Origin: an uncultured bacterium
Lineage (GTDB): Bacteria > Cyanobacteriota > Vampirovibrionia > Gastranaerophilales > Gastranaerophilaceae
NCBI GenBank assembly: GCA_949292185.1
Contig: CASEYP010000007.1
Coordinates: 124,001-188,000, forward strand
Reading direction: 5' to 3'
DNA: 64,000 bases
Both the position numbers and the translations under genes were made by a program. Shown piece by piece: positions 16,766-26,025 of the stretch (positions within the stretch are counted from its first letter, which is position 1; each line of letters starts with the position of its first letter). Under the pieces are notes generated by a model that did no database searches, was not told the DNA's origin, and was given only the letters and a program-made list of their open reading frames with translations.

Positions 16766-17683
16766 ATGTTCGGATTTTTTAAAGACAAGTTAAATGATAT
16801 CAAAAAAGCCGTATCAAATACTGCACAATCCCTAGTTGGAAATGTTGTAGCAGCCGTTGATACAGAAGAAGAAGTTTATTCTGAATTTGCACTTGAAGAC
16901 ATAGAAGATACTCTAATCGGAGCTGATTTAGGCGTAAACTATGCAGCAGAATTAGTTGATAATTTGAGGGCAAAGAAAGACGCAAAACCTTCCGAATTAA
17001 AAAATTATTTAAAAACAGAATTTAAAAAGACACTAGAAGAAGCAGGCTCAACAGAGTTAAATTATAAAGAAAACGAACTTAACATATATTTTATAGCAGG
17101 GGTAAACGGAGCAGGAAAAACCACACTTATTGCCAAAATGGCATATAGATTTAAACAAGAAGGCAAAAAAGTTTTAATTGCGGCAGGGGATACCTTTAGA
17201 GCTGCAGCAGAAGAACAGTTGAATATATGGTCAGATAGAGCCGGAGCTGACATTGTAAGAAAAGATAAAGCTGATCCAGCATCTGTAGTTTATGAAGCCA
17301 TACAAAAGGCCAAAAACGAACATTATGATGTTATATTAGTTGATACAGCAGGACGTTTGCAAAACAAATTTAATTTAATGGAAGAATTAAAGAAAATAAA
17401 AACCGTTATAGATAAGCAAGCACCTGACGCTTTGAGAGAAAGCATATTGGTAATAGATGCAAACACAGGACAAAACGGATTACAACAAGCAAAAGTATTC
17501 ACACAAGCAGTAAATTTAACCTCAGTAGCATTAACCAAATTAGACGGAAGTGCAAAGGGTGCTATAATTATAGCCATTGCAAAAGAAATGAAATTACCTG
17601 TAAAACTTGTCGGAATTGGTGAAAAAATGGAAGATTTAAAATCATTTGACCCAGAGGCATTTATTGAAGCTTTATTTGAATAA
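16766..17683 (+). CDS. ftsY: Signal recognition particle receptor FtsY
   Basis: The SRP receptor GTPase that delivers ribosome-nascent chain complexes to the Sec translocon. The protein has 305 residues. The P-loop GVNGAGKTT is at 112-120, then DTFRAAAEEQL (142-152), DTAGRLQ (193-199), TKLDGSAKG and GIGEKMEDL. It has no long acidic A domain. Instead it opens with an amphipathic, membrane-seeking helix (MFGFFKDKLNDIKKAV), the short form found in cyanobacteria and many Gram-positive bacteria. The next gene follows after 28 bases. Confidence 0.96.
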   Translation: MFGFFKDKLNDIKKAVSNTAQSLVGNVVAAVDTEEEVYSEFALEDIEDTLIGADLGVNYAAELVDNLRAKKDAKPSELKNYLKTEFKKTLEEAGSTELNYKENELNIYFIAGVNGAGKTTLIAKMAYRFKQEGKKVLIAAGDTFRAAAEEQLNIWSDRAGADIVRKDKADPASVVYEAIQKAKNEHYDVILVDTAGRLQNKFNLMEELKKIKTVIDKQAPDALRESILVIDANTGQNGLQQAKVFTQAVNLTSVALTKLDGSAKGAIIIAIAKEMKLPVKLVGIGEKMEDLKSFDPEAFIEALFE

Positions 17684-17711
17684 TTAACAAAAAAAAGAGA
17701 GGGAAAATAAA

Positions 17712-18326
17712 TTGGTAGATGTTTTAAATTTAGCGACAACTAAATTAGGAAACAAGATATATTTACTTGGGAACCAAAATCACAATAAAACCCTAATAAT
17801 AGGTGTAGTACACGGTGATGAACCTCAGGGAGAATATCTAATCGCAAAATATTTAAAAAACAATCCAAATTCTCCACATTTATTTATACCTTGCCTAAAT
17901 CCTGACGGGAAACAATTAAAAACTAGAACTAATGCATCAAAGGTTGATATAAACAGAAATTTTCCAACCAAAAACTGGGTACTTGGTGAAAAAGACAGTT
18001 ATTTTGGAGGAAATGAACCTGCAAGTGAGATAGAAACACAGTTTCTAATAGATACCATAGAAAAATATAAGCCAACCCTTGTAATAACACTACATACGCC
18101 ATATAAAGTTGTAAATTATGACGGGCCTGCAAAAGAAATTGCACAAAAGATTTCAGATATAATAAACTACCCTGTAGAAGAAAGTATCGGCTACCCAACT
18201 CCGGGAAGTTTTGGTACTTATTGCGGGGTTGAAAGAAACATTCCGACAATTACACTGGAAATGGACGAGACATGTCCTATAGAAGAACTTATCCCGCCCA
18301 TATTTAAAATATTTGATTCTATTTAG
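17712..18326 (+). CDS. M14-family zinc peptidase, murein amidase (MpaA)-like
   Basis: A 204-residue metallo-carboxypeptidase-like protein. Zinc ligands appear as HGDEPQGE (HxxE, about residues 35-42) and LHTP (His near 136). The substrate-binding arginine/asparagine pair is in DINRNF, and the catalytic Glu is in TLEMDE near the C-terminus. Small M14 proteins of this kind include MpaA, which cuts the gamma-D-Glu-DAP bond during murein peptide recycling; that role is inferred. There is no signal peptide, so it acts in the cytosol. The start is TTG with AGAGGGA upstream. Its stop overlaps the stop of the opposing LysM gene. Confidence 0.72.
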   Translation: MVDVLNLATTKLGNKIYLLGNQNHNKTLIIGVVHGDEPQGEYLIAKYLKNNPNSPHLFIPCLNPDGKQLKTRTNASKVDINRNFPTKNWVLGEKDSYFGGNEPASEIETQFLIDTIEKYKPTLVITLHTPYKVVNYDGPAKEIAQKISDIINYPVEESIGYPTPGSFGTYCGVERNIPTITLEMDETCPIEELIPPIFKIFDSI

Positions 18327-19108
18327 TCAAATAGTTCACCAAAGAAACCTTTGTAAGGATTGAATGCTTCCGGTTTAACAACAAACTTATCACCTTTATT
18401 CGCTTCAGCAGAATCCCAATCATTTTTACGAACCATCTGGTCTAAATTAAACATTTTGCCTGGTTTATATTTTTTAGTAATTTGCGGATTCATATCTTTC
18501 AAATGACCAGCCGGAAGTTTAAAATCACTTCTTATATCGCCCAATTCTTTAGCTTCTTTTAAGGTTATAACGATATTACCTGTTTTTGCATCAACATTAA
18601 AATTATAATCTTCATTATACTTTAACTCATTTGCTTCCTTAATTTTATTTTGTGCAAGAGTTATTCTTTGTTTCAATTTTTGAGCCTGTTTACTTTTCTC
18701 ACTTGCCTCAAATTCTTTAAGTTCTTTAGCTTCGTACGCTTCTTTTGCATTTATATATAATTTCCAACTTTTATCTGATACATAAGGCATTTTCAATGTT
18801 TGCCCTTCTTTAATTTTATCAGGGTCTAACTTTGGATTTGCTGCTAACACATCATTTATTGATACATGATATTTTGTAGCAATATCAAATAAATTATCAC
18901 CCATTTCAACTCTTACATTCTTAATACCTTCTGGTTTTGGTCTGGTTGGAGCCTTTGAAGAATTATTTTCAGCTTTCGATGACTTATGTTGACCTACAGG
19001 TACATAAGTTTTTTTTGAATTAGCTTTTTTAGGAGCATTTACTTCTTTGTTTGTTGTTGAAGCAGTATACTCACTTGATGTGGATTGTGTAATTTTTAAA
19101 TTTGACAT
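18323..19108 (-). CDS. LysM-domain protein
   Basis: A 261-residue protein with one LysM peptidoglycan-binding domain at about residues 65-107 (MGDNLFDIATKYHVSINDVL, then a KIKEGQTLKMP end). The first 60 residues are K/S/T-rich and disordered, with no signal peptide. The region after the LysM domain is a charged coiled-coil-like helix (about 115-160), followed by a C-terminal part ending in NPYKGFFGELFD. The lack of an export signal is odd for a wall-binding domain; non-classical export or a cytosolic partner is possible. AGGAG precedes the ATG. It converges with the M14 gene and overlaps it by four bases. Confidence 0.75.
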   Translation of the reverse strand: MSNLKITQSTSSEYTASTTNKEVNAPKKANSKKTYVPVGQHKSSKAENNSSKAPTRPKPEGIKNVRVEMGDNLFDIATKYHVSINDVLAANPKLDPDKIKEGQTLKMPYVSDKSWKLYINAKEAYEAKELKEFEASEKSKQAQKLKQRITLAQNKIKEANELKYNEDYNFNVDAKTGNIVITLKEAKELGDIRSDFKLPAGHLKDMNPQITKKYKPGKMFNLDQMVRKNDWDSAEANKGDKFVVKPEAFNPYKGFFGELFD

Positions 19109-19259
19109 AGTTACTCCTCGTTTTCTTAAGCACTTTCTCGATATATACTTATTAAGTATTTTTTATATACAAAGTTGCTTACAATTTTATTTATTTTTAC
19201 AAACGTTAATATAAAACTCATGTTTGTTGTAAAATTACATATATATATGAGGGAATTTT

Positions 19260-20633
19260 ATGAAATTATTTAACTCTTACAGCAATCAACTTGAAGAATT
19301 TAAACCAATAGAAGAAAATAAAGTAAAAATGTATGTATGTGGACCTACCGTATATGATTATGCACATTTAGGACACGCAAGATGTTATATCACTTGGGAC
19401 GTATTATATAGATACTTAAAATTCAAAGGTTATGATGTAACTTATTGTCGTAATGTTACTGATGTTGATGACAAAATCCTAAAAAAAGCTGAAAAAGAGG
19501 GCAAAACTCCAACAGAAGTTTCTCAATATTGGTACAAACAATTTGAAAACTCAATGAAAGCACTTAATACGCTAAAACCTGATATTGAACCTTTTGCAAC
19601 AAAAACATTAGGCGAAATGATTTCAATCGTAAAAGATTTAATCGCAAAAGGTTATGCATACGAAGCAAATGGAGATGTATATTTCAGAGTTAAAAAATTC
19701 CCAAAATACGGATACCTTTCAAAACAACCTATTGATCAACTAGAAAGCGGAGCCAGAATTGAAGTAGGTGAACAAAAAGAAGATCCGCTTGATTTTGCAC
19801 TATGGAAAAAAGATGAAAAATTTGGTTATAAATCACCATGGGGAGTCGGCAGACCAGGTTGGCATATTGAATGTTCAGCAATGAGCAGAAAATATTTAGG
19901 CAAAACTATTGATATTCACGCAGGTGGTGCTGATTTAATCTTCCCTCACCATGAAAATGAAATTGCTCAATCTGAATGCGCTAACGGCTGCAAATTCGTA
20001 AATTATTGGCTTCACAATGGATTTGTTACTATTAACAAAGAAAAGATGTCAAAATCTTTAGGAAACTTCCTAACAATAGATGATATGCTAAAAAATTACG
20101 ATGCCAATACTCTAAGATTATTTATTTTAACAAACCACTACAGAATGCCTGTAGAATTTTCTGATGAAGCTCTAACTTCAGCTCAAGCAGGTGCAAAAAG
20201 ATTGTTAAATACAAAACAAACACCTATCAATGAAAATTTAGATATCACAACAACAGATGAATATAAAGCTTTTGTTGAAGCTATGGATGATGATTTAAAT
20301 ACTTCAAAAGCTCTTGCTGTACTATTTGAATTAGCGACAAAAGCCAACAAAGGCGAAAAAGATGCTTACACAATTTTATATAAACTTGGTACAACTTTAG
20401 GTTTCACATTTGAAAAAGCATCATTATCAGAAGATGATCTTAAAAATGCAATAGAACAAACGTCAAAAGCCTTAGGTAAAACTTTTAGTTCTATGGATGA
20501 AATCATAGAATTAAGAAAACAAGCCCGAGCTGAAAAGAATTGGGATATTGCAGATAAAATAAGAATTGCACTTGATAATGCCGGTGTGATTTTAAAAGAT
20601 ACTAAAGAAGGTACTATCTTAGAAGCAAAATAA
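19260..20633 (+). CDS. cysS: Cysteinyl-tRNA synthetase
   Basis: A class I tRNA synthetase of 457 residues that charges tRNA-Cys. The HIGH-type motif is HLGH at 36-39 and KMSKS is at 262-266. The zinc that selects cysteine is bound by Cys27, Cys205, His230 and Glu234, matching the E. coli ligand order. The helical anticodon-binding C-terminus is complete. A GGGA ribosome-binding site lies a few bases before the ATG. It ends only five bases from the stop of an opposing gene, with no visible terminator. Confidence 0.96.
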   Translation: MKLFNSYSNQLEEFKPIEENKVKMYVCGPTVYDYAHLGHARCYITWDVLYRYLKFKGYDVTYCRNVTDVDDKILKKAEKEGKTPTEVSQYWYKQFENSMKALNTLKPDIEPFATKTLGEMISIVKDLIAKGYAYEANGDVYFRVKKFPKYGYLSKQPIDQLESGARIEVGEQKEDPLDFALWKKDEKFGYKSPWGVGRPGWHIECSAMSRKYLGKTIDIHAGGADLIFPHHENEIAQSECANGCKFVNYWLHNGFVTINKEKMSKSLGNFLTIDDMLKNYDANTLRLFILTNHYRMPVEFSDEALTSAQAGAKRLLNTKQTPINENLDITTTDEYKAFVEAMDDDLNTSKALAVLFELATKANKGEKDAYTILYKLGTTLGFTFEKASLSEDDLKNAIEQTSKALGKTFSSMDEIIELRKQARAEKNWDIADKIRIALDNAGVILKDTKEGTILEAK

Positions 20634-20638
20634 TTCTG

Positions 20639-21091
20639 TTAACTAACAAGTTGACTTAAAAATTCTTTTAATAATCTAATCTTTTCAGATCCGATAATAT
20701 TAAAAGATACTTCTTCTGTGCGCAATTTTAAATAGAATTTTGCGTGATAAAAAGCAATCATCTTGTTATTTATAAAAAATACAATTTGCGGCTTTGACTC
20801 TTCAACCCTAAACGCCTGAATATCCGCAAAATCAATACCCAAACCATTTATCATAATAAAATTTTCTATTATCTTAACATCATCTTTTTTGACAATTTTT
20901 TTAATTATCAAAAACCTTGGCAAATAAATCAGTGTAAAAACAATAGTACTAATTACGGCACATAACATACTAATTCTATGTAAAAACATCAAATACCAAA
21001 TAAATCCGGCAACTAATACATATAAAATTACAACTCCCATAATAATCATAGAAGGTGTCTCATCAATATTAGATTTTAAAAACTCTTTCAT
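20639..21091 (-). CDS. Small membrane protein with PH-like domain (putative)
   Basis: A 150-residue protein with two transmembrane helices (about residues 13-35 and 39-60). A roughly 85-residue soluble domain follows, with alternating strands and a final helix ending in LLKEFLSQLVS. The layout resembles bacterial PH-like (bPH2/YdbT-type) membrane proteins, but no diagnostic motif is present. GAGG lies immediately before the ATG. It follows the 119-aa membrane-protein gene after 15 bases and is probably co-transcribed with it. Confidence 0.55.
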   Translation of the reverse strand: MKEFLKSNIDETPSMIIMGVVILYVLVAGFIWYLMFLHRISMLCAVISTIVFTLIYLPRFLIIKKIVKKDDVKIIENFIMINGLGIDFADIQAFRVEESKPQIVFFINNKMIAFYHAKFYLKLRTEEVSFNIIGSEKIRLLKEFLSQLVS

Positions 21092-21106
21092 ACCTCACCC
21101 AAGAAT

Positions 21107-21466
21107 TTATTTTGTATCCATAGCCTGTCTTACATCATATTTATCCATAAGATTATTTTTCTTATAAGAAGAAATAACAGCTCCTAATCCAAATCCCGCA
21201 ATAACACCAGCAGGAATACCAACAATTGCCCAAGCTAAAGACTTTTTCCTAATAGCCGCAAGCCATCCTATTACAGCAAAAACAGCCACAGACAAAAATG
21301 TTAAATCTAAAAGTTTTCTTTCCTGAGCATTGTATTTTTTAACAAACTCATCAGCTCTAGATTTATCAATCTCATAACTTTGGATATTATCAGGCCTATC
21401 CGGACTCCTTTTAAAGTCCAACCTTACTTTATTATTTCCGATATATGGACCTATCTCTAATCTCAT
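21107..21466 (-). CDS. Unknown 119-aa membrane protein
   Basis: A small protein with a charged N-terminal half. Two hydrophobic helices follow (about residues 54-67 and 75-94, the second glycine-rich, VGIPAGVIAGFGLGAVI), then a basic tail. No ribosome-binding site is visible. TAATAT on the minus strand ends six bases before the ATG, so a leaderless transcript is possible. It lies 40 bases downstream of murJ on the same strand. No family is recognised. Confidence 0.5.
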   Translation of the reverse strand: MRLEIGPYIGNNKVRLDFKRSPDRPDNIQSYEIDKSRADEFVKKYNAQERKLLDLTFLSVAVFAVIGWLAAIRKKSLAWAIVGIPAGVIAGFGLGAVISSYKKNNLMDKYDVRQAMDTK

Positions 21467-21506
21467 AAGCTGATATTAACTTTTCTTTTCGTATTTTTAA
21501 ATTATC

Positions 21507-23105
21507 TTACTTACGCAAAAATTTTGCCGCTAATCTATTAAACAACTCGCCTGCATAATCCATTTTAAATAGTAAATTTAATGGAATATAAACACCCAGA
21601 CAGATAATTGCTATAAGACTTATTTTTATAATCTCAAACGGAATTTTTGGCAACTGTAAAAACTTATCAATTTCAACAGCACACAACCAGCAAACCCCAA
21701 GTGCTATAATACCTGAAATTACCATTTTTAACAAGTTTGTAAACAATGATTTATAATCCATTTTCATTTTTTTAGTAATCAATGCCCCTAACACGCAAGC
21801 ATTAAACAAAGTAACTAATGAGGTTGATAAAGTTATACCACCAATACCAAAATGCATTCTGGTAATTAAGACATAGTTTAAAACTAATTTCAAAACGATA
21901 GAAGAAAATGCCACAACAAAAGGTGTAGCAGAATCATTAAATGAATAATAAACCCTTGTAATAGAATCTCTAAACACATAAGGAATAATAGAAACAGACA
22001 AGAACCATAAAGCTTCAGTTACCATAAAAGTAGCATTCTCATCAAAAACACCATGCTCAAATACTAATCTTACAGCATCCATTCCCACAACCAAAATCCC
22101 AATAATTATAGGAATTGCACCGAAAAATAAAACCCCGACACCTTTATTAAAATAATTCTTTATACCATCATAATCCTTATCTGCAACAAGCCTTGCAAAA
22201 ATTGGAAACAACGGTACCAAAAATGCCGTAACTAATATCCCAACCGGAAATTGAAATACTCTATTTGCATATCCAATAGCAGTCCAAGCACCTTCTGAAA
22301 TAGAAGATGTGAAAAACATATCCACATAAATATGAATTTGCCCAACAGTAGAACTCAAAACTGCAGGGAATAACAATTCACAAATTTCTTTAAAATTTTG
22401 ATTATTTGTAAATGCAAAAACAGGTTTCAAACGGTAACCCAAATTTCTAATATTCGGATACTGAATAATCAACTGTAAAATAGCACCGATAGTTGTAGCC
22501 CAAGCAAGAGCATAACCTTTTTGATCATTCGGCACACCCATTACAACACCAATTATCGCAAGACTCATAATAATCGGTGATAAATTAGGCAACATAAATT
22601 GTCTATATATAATTAAAATCCCATAATAAATACCAACAATTCCACCGATAACCAAAAGAGGTGTCATAATCTTTAAATGAGCAGCCGCAAGATTAATCAT
22701 CTCAGCAGACCCGCCAGATATAATTAACCCCATTATCTGTTTTGGAAATATAAATATAATTGCTGACAATATAAGGAAAAATATAATCGTCGCATTCATA
22801 AAAGTAGAATACAACCGATTAACTTCTTCAGAAGGTTTTTCTTTTAAATCAGGTATCAATTTTGAAAAAATAGCAACAGTGGCACTATGAAAAGGTCCTC
22901 CAACTCCGCCTAACAAAATTAAAGACAGCGAAGGAATTTGATAAGCATAATAATATGCATCAGAAACAAGTGAAGCTCCATAATAATTTGCTATAATAAT
23001 ATCCCTTACAAATCCAATAAGTTTACTTACAATAGTAACAACTGCAATTAACCACGCAGCTTTAAGCACGCTCGGAGCATTATTTTCACTAGCTGTTTCC
23101 GTCAT
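21507..23105 (-). CDS. murJ: Lipid II flippase MurJ (MviN)
   Basis: A 532-residue MOP-superfamily membrane protein with about 14 transmembrane helices. It flips undecaprenyl-linked lipid II across the membrane for peptidoglycan synthesis. The first helices carry the family pattern (TIVSKLIGFVRDIIIANYYG, then SDAYYYAYQIP and LGGVGGPFHSA). The middle contains the PVGILVTAFLVPLFPIFARL segment and an FEHG motif. The gene overlaps the end of spoIID by 17 bases, and its ribosome-binding site (AGGAG) lies inside that gene, so the pair is translationally coupled. This matches the role of both in wall biogenesis. Confidence 0.92.
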   Translation of the reverse strand: MTETASENNAPSVLKAAWLIAVVTIVSKLIGFVRDIIIANYYGASLVSDAYYYAYQIPSLSLILLGGVGGPFHSATVAIFSKLIPDLKEKPSEEVNRLYSTFMNATIIFFLILSAIIFIFPKQIMGLIISGGSAEMINLAAAHLKIMTPLLVIGGIVGIYYGILIIYRQFMLPNLSPIIMSLAIIGVVMGVPNDQKGYALAWATTIGAILQLIIQYPNIRNLGYRLKPVFAFTNNQNFKEICELLFPAVLSSTVGQIHIYVDMFFTSSISEGAWTAIGYANRVFQFPVGILVTAFLVPLFPIFARLVADKDYDGIKNYFNKGVGVLFFGAIPIIIGILVVGMDAVRLVFEHGVFDENATFMVTEALWFLSVSIIPYVFRDSITRVYYSFNDSATPFVVAFSSIVLKLVLNYVLITRMHFGIGGITLSTSLVTLFNACVLGALITKKMKMDYKSLFTNLLKMVISGIIALGVCWLCAVEIDKFLQLPKIPFEIIKISLIAIICLGVYIPLNLLFKMDYAGELFNRLAAKFLRK

Positions 23106-24822
23106 CTTCTCCTACCACTTCTATATAAAACCTAATCCCTTTATTTTTTCCGTGTACTAACGGATATGAAAATATTAACGTATTCAAACCATTTTGTAAA
23201 TACGTGGATAAATCAATTCTATTATATCTTTGAGAGGTATCCAATTCTATTTTTTCATCCACATTATTAACACAAACATCGATATAATCCATATTATATT
23301 TGTTATCAACAACTAAAAATGCTTTACCATCATTTGCCCAAAAAGTTTTAGTAACCTTATTTTGTTCAGGTACAGCAGATAATACAGCAGGAACAGTAGC
23401 AAGCGTAATTCCACTATAATAATGTTTTAAAATTTGGTCAAACGTCATATTTAACTCATTGCCCATATACCCTGCGCCATATTGACTTAAACCTACGCCA
23501 TGACCAAAACCGCCACCATAAGCCTTAACATATATTAAATCACCATTTTCATTATATTCCTGTTCAAATACGACATTCGCACTTGGCAGAGCCTTTCCAT
23601 GATTTGTAAATAGTCTTCTTATTACAAGCTCTTTTTCTACAATATAATTTCCATTATCAGTTTGAATTTCAAGCTTTATAATTTTTCCGGAATCACCACG
23701 TTTTAAGACTTTCAAATTTTTAATAATACCAATAACTTCACCCTTTGCAACAGCCGGCTTAACAAACCCTGTAGCACTCTGAGCAGCTATATTTGCTTGA
23801 ACAGCATCTTGAAGTTCCTGTCCATTCCACTCTCTTTCCCAACGATAATATGATGACTGCTCATCAAATGAATGAGGTTTTGACTTGTAAAATTCAGCTG
23901 CGGCTTCCTCATTATTTAAAGGTTTGAAATCAGGATAATCAGGCTTTGCCATAAGATATGGCTTATGCTCAGGAGGAAAAGCTTTTGTTAAAGGATCTGA
24001 AAATGCATTATGATAACTTTCAGTATAACCGCCTGCCGTAGACGAATACTGTGCAAGGATTAAATCCCACCCATATAAAGCAACAATACCTGTTGTTTCA
24101 GTAACCGCTCTATTTGACAAATCTTTTTCGGTATTAGCACCAAAATAAACCTGACTTGCTACAGAATCTACAACATCATAATTCGGATTACTTTTTGTTC
24201 TTGGAGATAAAACATAATTTCTTGCCGCAACACTTTGCGCCTTCAAAGCTTCTAAACCAAATCTAACAGGCATTTCATTTGGAACAACACCTTTTAGATA
24301 ATCTTCTACAGGCAAAGTATTAACAGTATAAAACTTTCCAGGCTTTGCCAAAGATGCAACCAGTTCTATCTGCCCTCTATAAATCGCATCTTTTCCTGCT
24401 CTTTTTAAATCTTTTATACCCAAAAATCCAAAATCTGTTTTGAAAATAATTGGACCAGAAACTTTTGCAATAACATTTCCATCAGAATCCGTTAAGACAA
24501 AAATTTTACCAACCATAGAGATATTTATAATATTGTTACTATCAAATGTATTAATATAAGTTTTGTTATTATAAACCTCAAATTCACCTGTACCGTATAT
24601 AGCAGATTTATCCCATTCATAAGTCTTAAAATTGTTAGTACCGATACCAACACGCACAATTTTAGATGTCGGGGAACTTGAATACGCATCTAACGCCGCA
24701 GTTTTAGCTATCATCAATGTTGTTTGCGGAATATCTCGAAACATTGCAGCAGCATTTACGCTAGGGGCTGTTGTAGATAATAATAAAAAATTAATTAATA
24801 AAGCAATTCCCAACTTTTTCAT
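23089..24822 (-). CDS. SpoIID/LytB-domain secreted protein (putative lytic transglycosylase)
   Basis: A 577-residue exported protein. The signal peptide is MKKLGIALLINFLLLSTTAP, with cleavage near VNA-AA. The central SpoIID domain has the typical PVEDYLKGVVPNEMP (about 174-188), ALKAQSVAARNYVL and STAGGYTES segments. It ends with GHGVGLSQYGA and HYYSGI (about 440-475). SpoIID enzymes cut glycan strands lacking stem peptides during spore engulfment, but relatives occur in non-sporulating bacteria including cyanobacteria. The C-terminal 100 residues form an extra strand-rich domain. The start is probably leaderless: TATAAT lies six bases before the ATG. Confidence 0.85.
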   Translation of the reverse strand: MKKLGIALLINFLLLSTTAPSVNAAAMFRDIPQTTLMIAKTAALDAYSSSPTSKIVRVGIGTNNFKTYEWDKSAIYGTGEFEVYNNKTYINTFDSNNIINISMVGKIFVLTDSDGNVIAKVSGPIIFKTDFGFLGIKDLKRAGKDAIYRGQIELVASLAKPGKFYTVNTLPVEDYLKGVVPNEMPVRFGLEALKAQSVAARNYVLSPRTKSNPNYDVVDSVASQVYFGANTEKDLSNRAVTETTGIVALYGWDLILAQYSSTAGGYTESYHNAFSDPLTKAFPPEHKPYLMAKPDYPDFKPLNNEEAAAEFYKSKPHSFDEQSSYYRWEREWNGQELQDAVQANIAAQSATGFVKPAVAKGEVIGIIKNLKVLKRGDSGKIIKLEIQTDNGNYIVEKELVIRRLFTNHGKALPSANVVFEQEYNENGDLIYVKAYGGGFGHGVGLSQYGAGYMGNELNMTFDQILKHYYSGITLATVPAVLSAVPEQNKVTKTFWANDGKAFLVVDNKYNMDYIDVCVNNVDEKIELDTSQRYNRIDLSTYLQNGLNTLIFSYPLVHGKNKGIRFYIEVVGEDDGNS

Positions 24823-24828
24823 AATTAT

Positions 24829-24834
24829 ATTATA
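24829..24834 (-). promoter_or_regulatory. -10 element of the spoIID-murJ operon
   Basis: TATAAT on the minus strand ends six bases before the spoIID-like ATG at 24822, and no ribosome-binding site intervenes. No good -35 box is visible. Confidence 0.5.
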
Positions 24835-24876
24835 TGATAAACATCATAAACAATAACCCTATTTATAAAAATAATA

Positions 24877-24918
24877 CAAAAAAAGGGACTGTTGAAAATT
24901 TCAACAGTCCCTTTTTAA
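24877..24918. terminator. Terminator of the rpsF-ssb-rpsR operon
   Basis: A perfect 17-bp stem (24881-24897 with 24899-24915, core GGGACTGTTGA) is flanked by A and T runs on both sides. It lies 18 bases after the rpsR stop on the minus strand and separates that operon from spoIID. Confidence 0.9.
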
Positions 24919-24932
24919 ATCCGTTTACATTA

Positions 24933-25160
24933 TTAGTCAAAAACGTAACTGATAATAGCTGCTTCTCTAGCTTTTTTAATAGCTTTAGCTACCATTCTTT
25001 GGTGAGCTGCGCAGTTTCCTGTAATTCTTCTTGGAATAATTTTTCCAGCTTCAGTTAAATATCTTTTTAACTTAGCAGCATCTTTGTAATCGATTGATGT
25101 AACTTTATCAGCACATAGACTACAATTTTTACGTTTTTTCTTATCGTCTTGTCTTGCCAT
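24933..25160 (-). CDS. rpsR: 30S ribosomal protein S18
   Basis: A 75-residue ribosomal protein with the conserved core DYKDAAKLKRYLTEAGKIIP, then RRITGNCAAHQRMVAKAIKKAR and the C-terminal ISYV. The N-terminal CSLC pair and the GNC cysteine suggest a zinc-binding (C+) version. It is the last gene of the classic rpsF-ssb-rpsR operon. An AAAGG ribosome-binding site lies upstream. Confidence 0.97.
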   Translation of the reverse strand: MARQDDKKKRKNCSLCADKVTSIDYKDAAKLKRYLTEAGKIIPRRITGNCAAHQRMVAKAIKKAREAAIISYVFD

Positions 25161-25220
25161 TTTTTAATTTGCCTTTCTAGCCTTATATTTTCTATTACTT
25201 ATTTTCACTATAAATTATGT

Positions 25221-25631
25221 TTAAAATGGAACTTCTTCATCATCCATCAAAACATCTGTATTAGAGTCTGCAGAAGATTCCATTTCACCAAATGTTAAAA
25301 TATCACCTTCTTCTTCGTGAGAAGAATTTGCAGATGCTCCGCCCATTAACTCAATAGTTGCAGCTTCAATTTCAAAAACTTTCTTTTCAGTTCCATCGTC
25401 CATTTTGCTAATTCCATTTTGCAATCTTCCTTCAACAAGAACCTTTTGATTTTTTGTTAAACTTGACACAACTTCTTCCAAAGCTTGTCTTTTTGATATA
25501 ACTCTAACCAAAGTTTCTTCCTGAGTTCCGATATTCAACACAAAAGATGAAACCGCAACATTATTTGATGTGAAACCTGTTTTTGGTGTTTTGTAAACTA
25601 TTCCTGTAACTACTGCTTTTGCTAATGTCAT
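25221..25631 (-). CDS. ssb: Single-stranded DNA-binding protein
   Basis: A 136-residue SSB with an N-terminal OB fold (VTGIVYKTPKTGFTSNNVAV, VEGRLQNG) and an acidic C-terminal tip (MDDEEVPF) that recruits partner proteins. The OB fold is divergent: several aromatic DNA-stacking residues of E. coli SSB are not obvious. The position between rpsF and rpsR makes the assignment safe. It coats single-stranded DNA in replication, repair and uptake. AAGGAAAAG precedes the ATG. Confidence 0.9.
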   Translation of the reverse strand: MTLAKAVVTGIVYKTPKTGFTSNNVAVSSFVLNIGTQEETLVRVISKRQALEEVVSSLTKNQKVLVEGRLQNGISKMDDGTEKKVFEIEAATIELMGGASANSSHEEEGDILTFGEMESSADSNTDVLMDDEEVPF

Positions 25632-25655
25632 TTTCTTTTCCTTAAAACTACCTGA

Positions 25656-25955
25656 TTATACAGAAGCTTTTGCTGCAACTTCCATAAACATTGTTCTTAA
25701 GATGTTATCGCTTAATCTTAATTGTCTTTTGAATTCAGCAACTTTGTCAGCCGGTAAAGCTAAAACCATTGTTGTGAAGAATCCATCTCTAAAGTTTTGG
25801 ATATCGTAAGCTAATTTTTTTCTTCCTGTTTTATCAGTAGAAACAACATTTCCACCAAATTCAGAAACTGTTGAGCTGATTTTTTCTACAGCTTTATCGA
25901 TTTCTTCTGCATCTAAATTTGGTTTGAATATTGCTAATAATTCATAATTTTTCAT
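25656..25955 (-). CDS. rpsF: 30S ribosomal protein S6
   Basis: A 99-residue protein with the S6 start MKNYELLAIFKPNLDAEEID and the core TDKTGRKKLAYDIQNFRDG. S6 binds S18 on the 30S platform, and the two genes are in the same operon here. A strong AAAGGAG ribosome-binding site lies eight bases before the ATG. Confidence 0.97.
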   Translation of the reverse strand: MKNYELLAIFKPNLDAEEIDKAVEKISSTVSEFGGNVVSTDKTGRKKLAYDIQNFRDGFFTTMVLALPADKVAEFKRQLRLSDNILRTMFMEVAAKASV

Positions 25956-25995
25956 TTATATTTCTCCTTTTACTATTTCTCCAGTGTATGTTTTA

Positions 25996-26025
25996 ATCTT
26001 ACCATGAAAATAGAAATTATTACAA
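25996..26025 (-). promoter_or_regulatory. Promoter of the rpsF-ssb-rpsR operon
   Basis: On the minus strand, TTGTAA (26025-26020), 18 bases, TAAGAT (26001-25996), with a TG one base before the -10 (TGGTAAGAT). The -35 box overlaps the dapF stop codon. Confidence 0.5.

Noticed and set aside
17323-17739. Minus-strand open frame of 138 codons across ftsY
   Set aside because: It is a shadow of a certain gene; its translation is Ser/Phe/Asn-rich with no recognisable domain.
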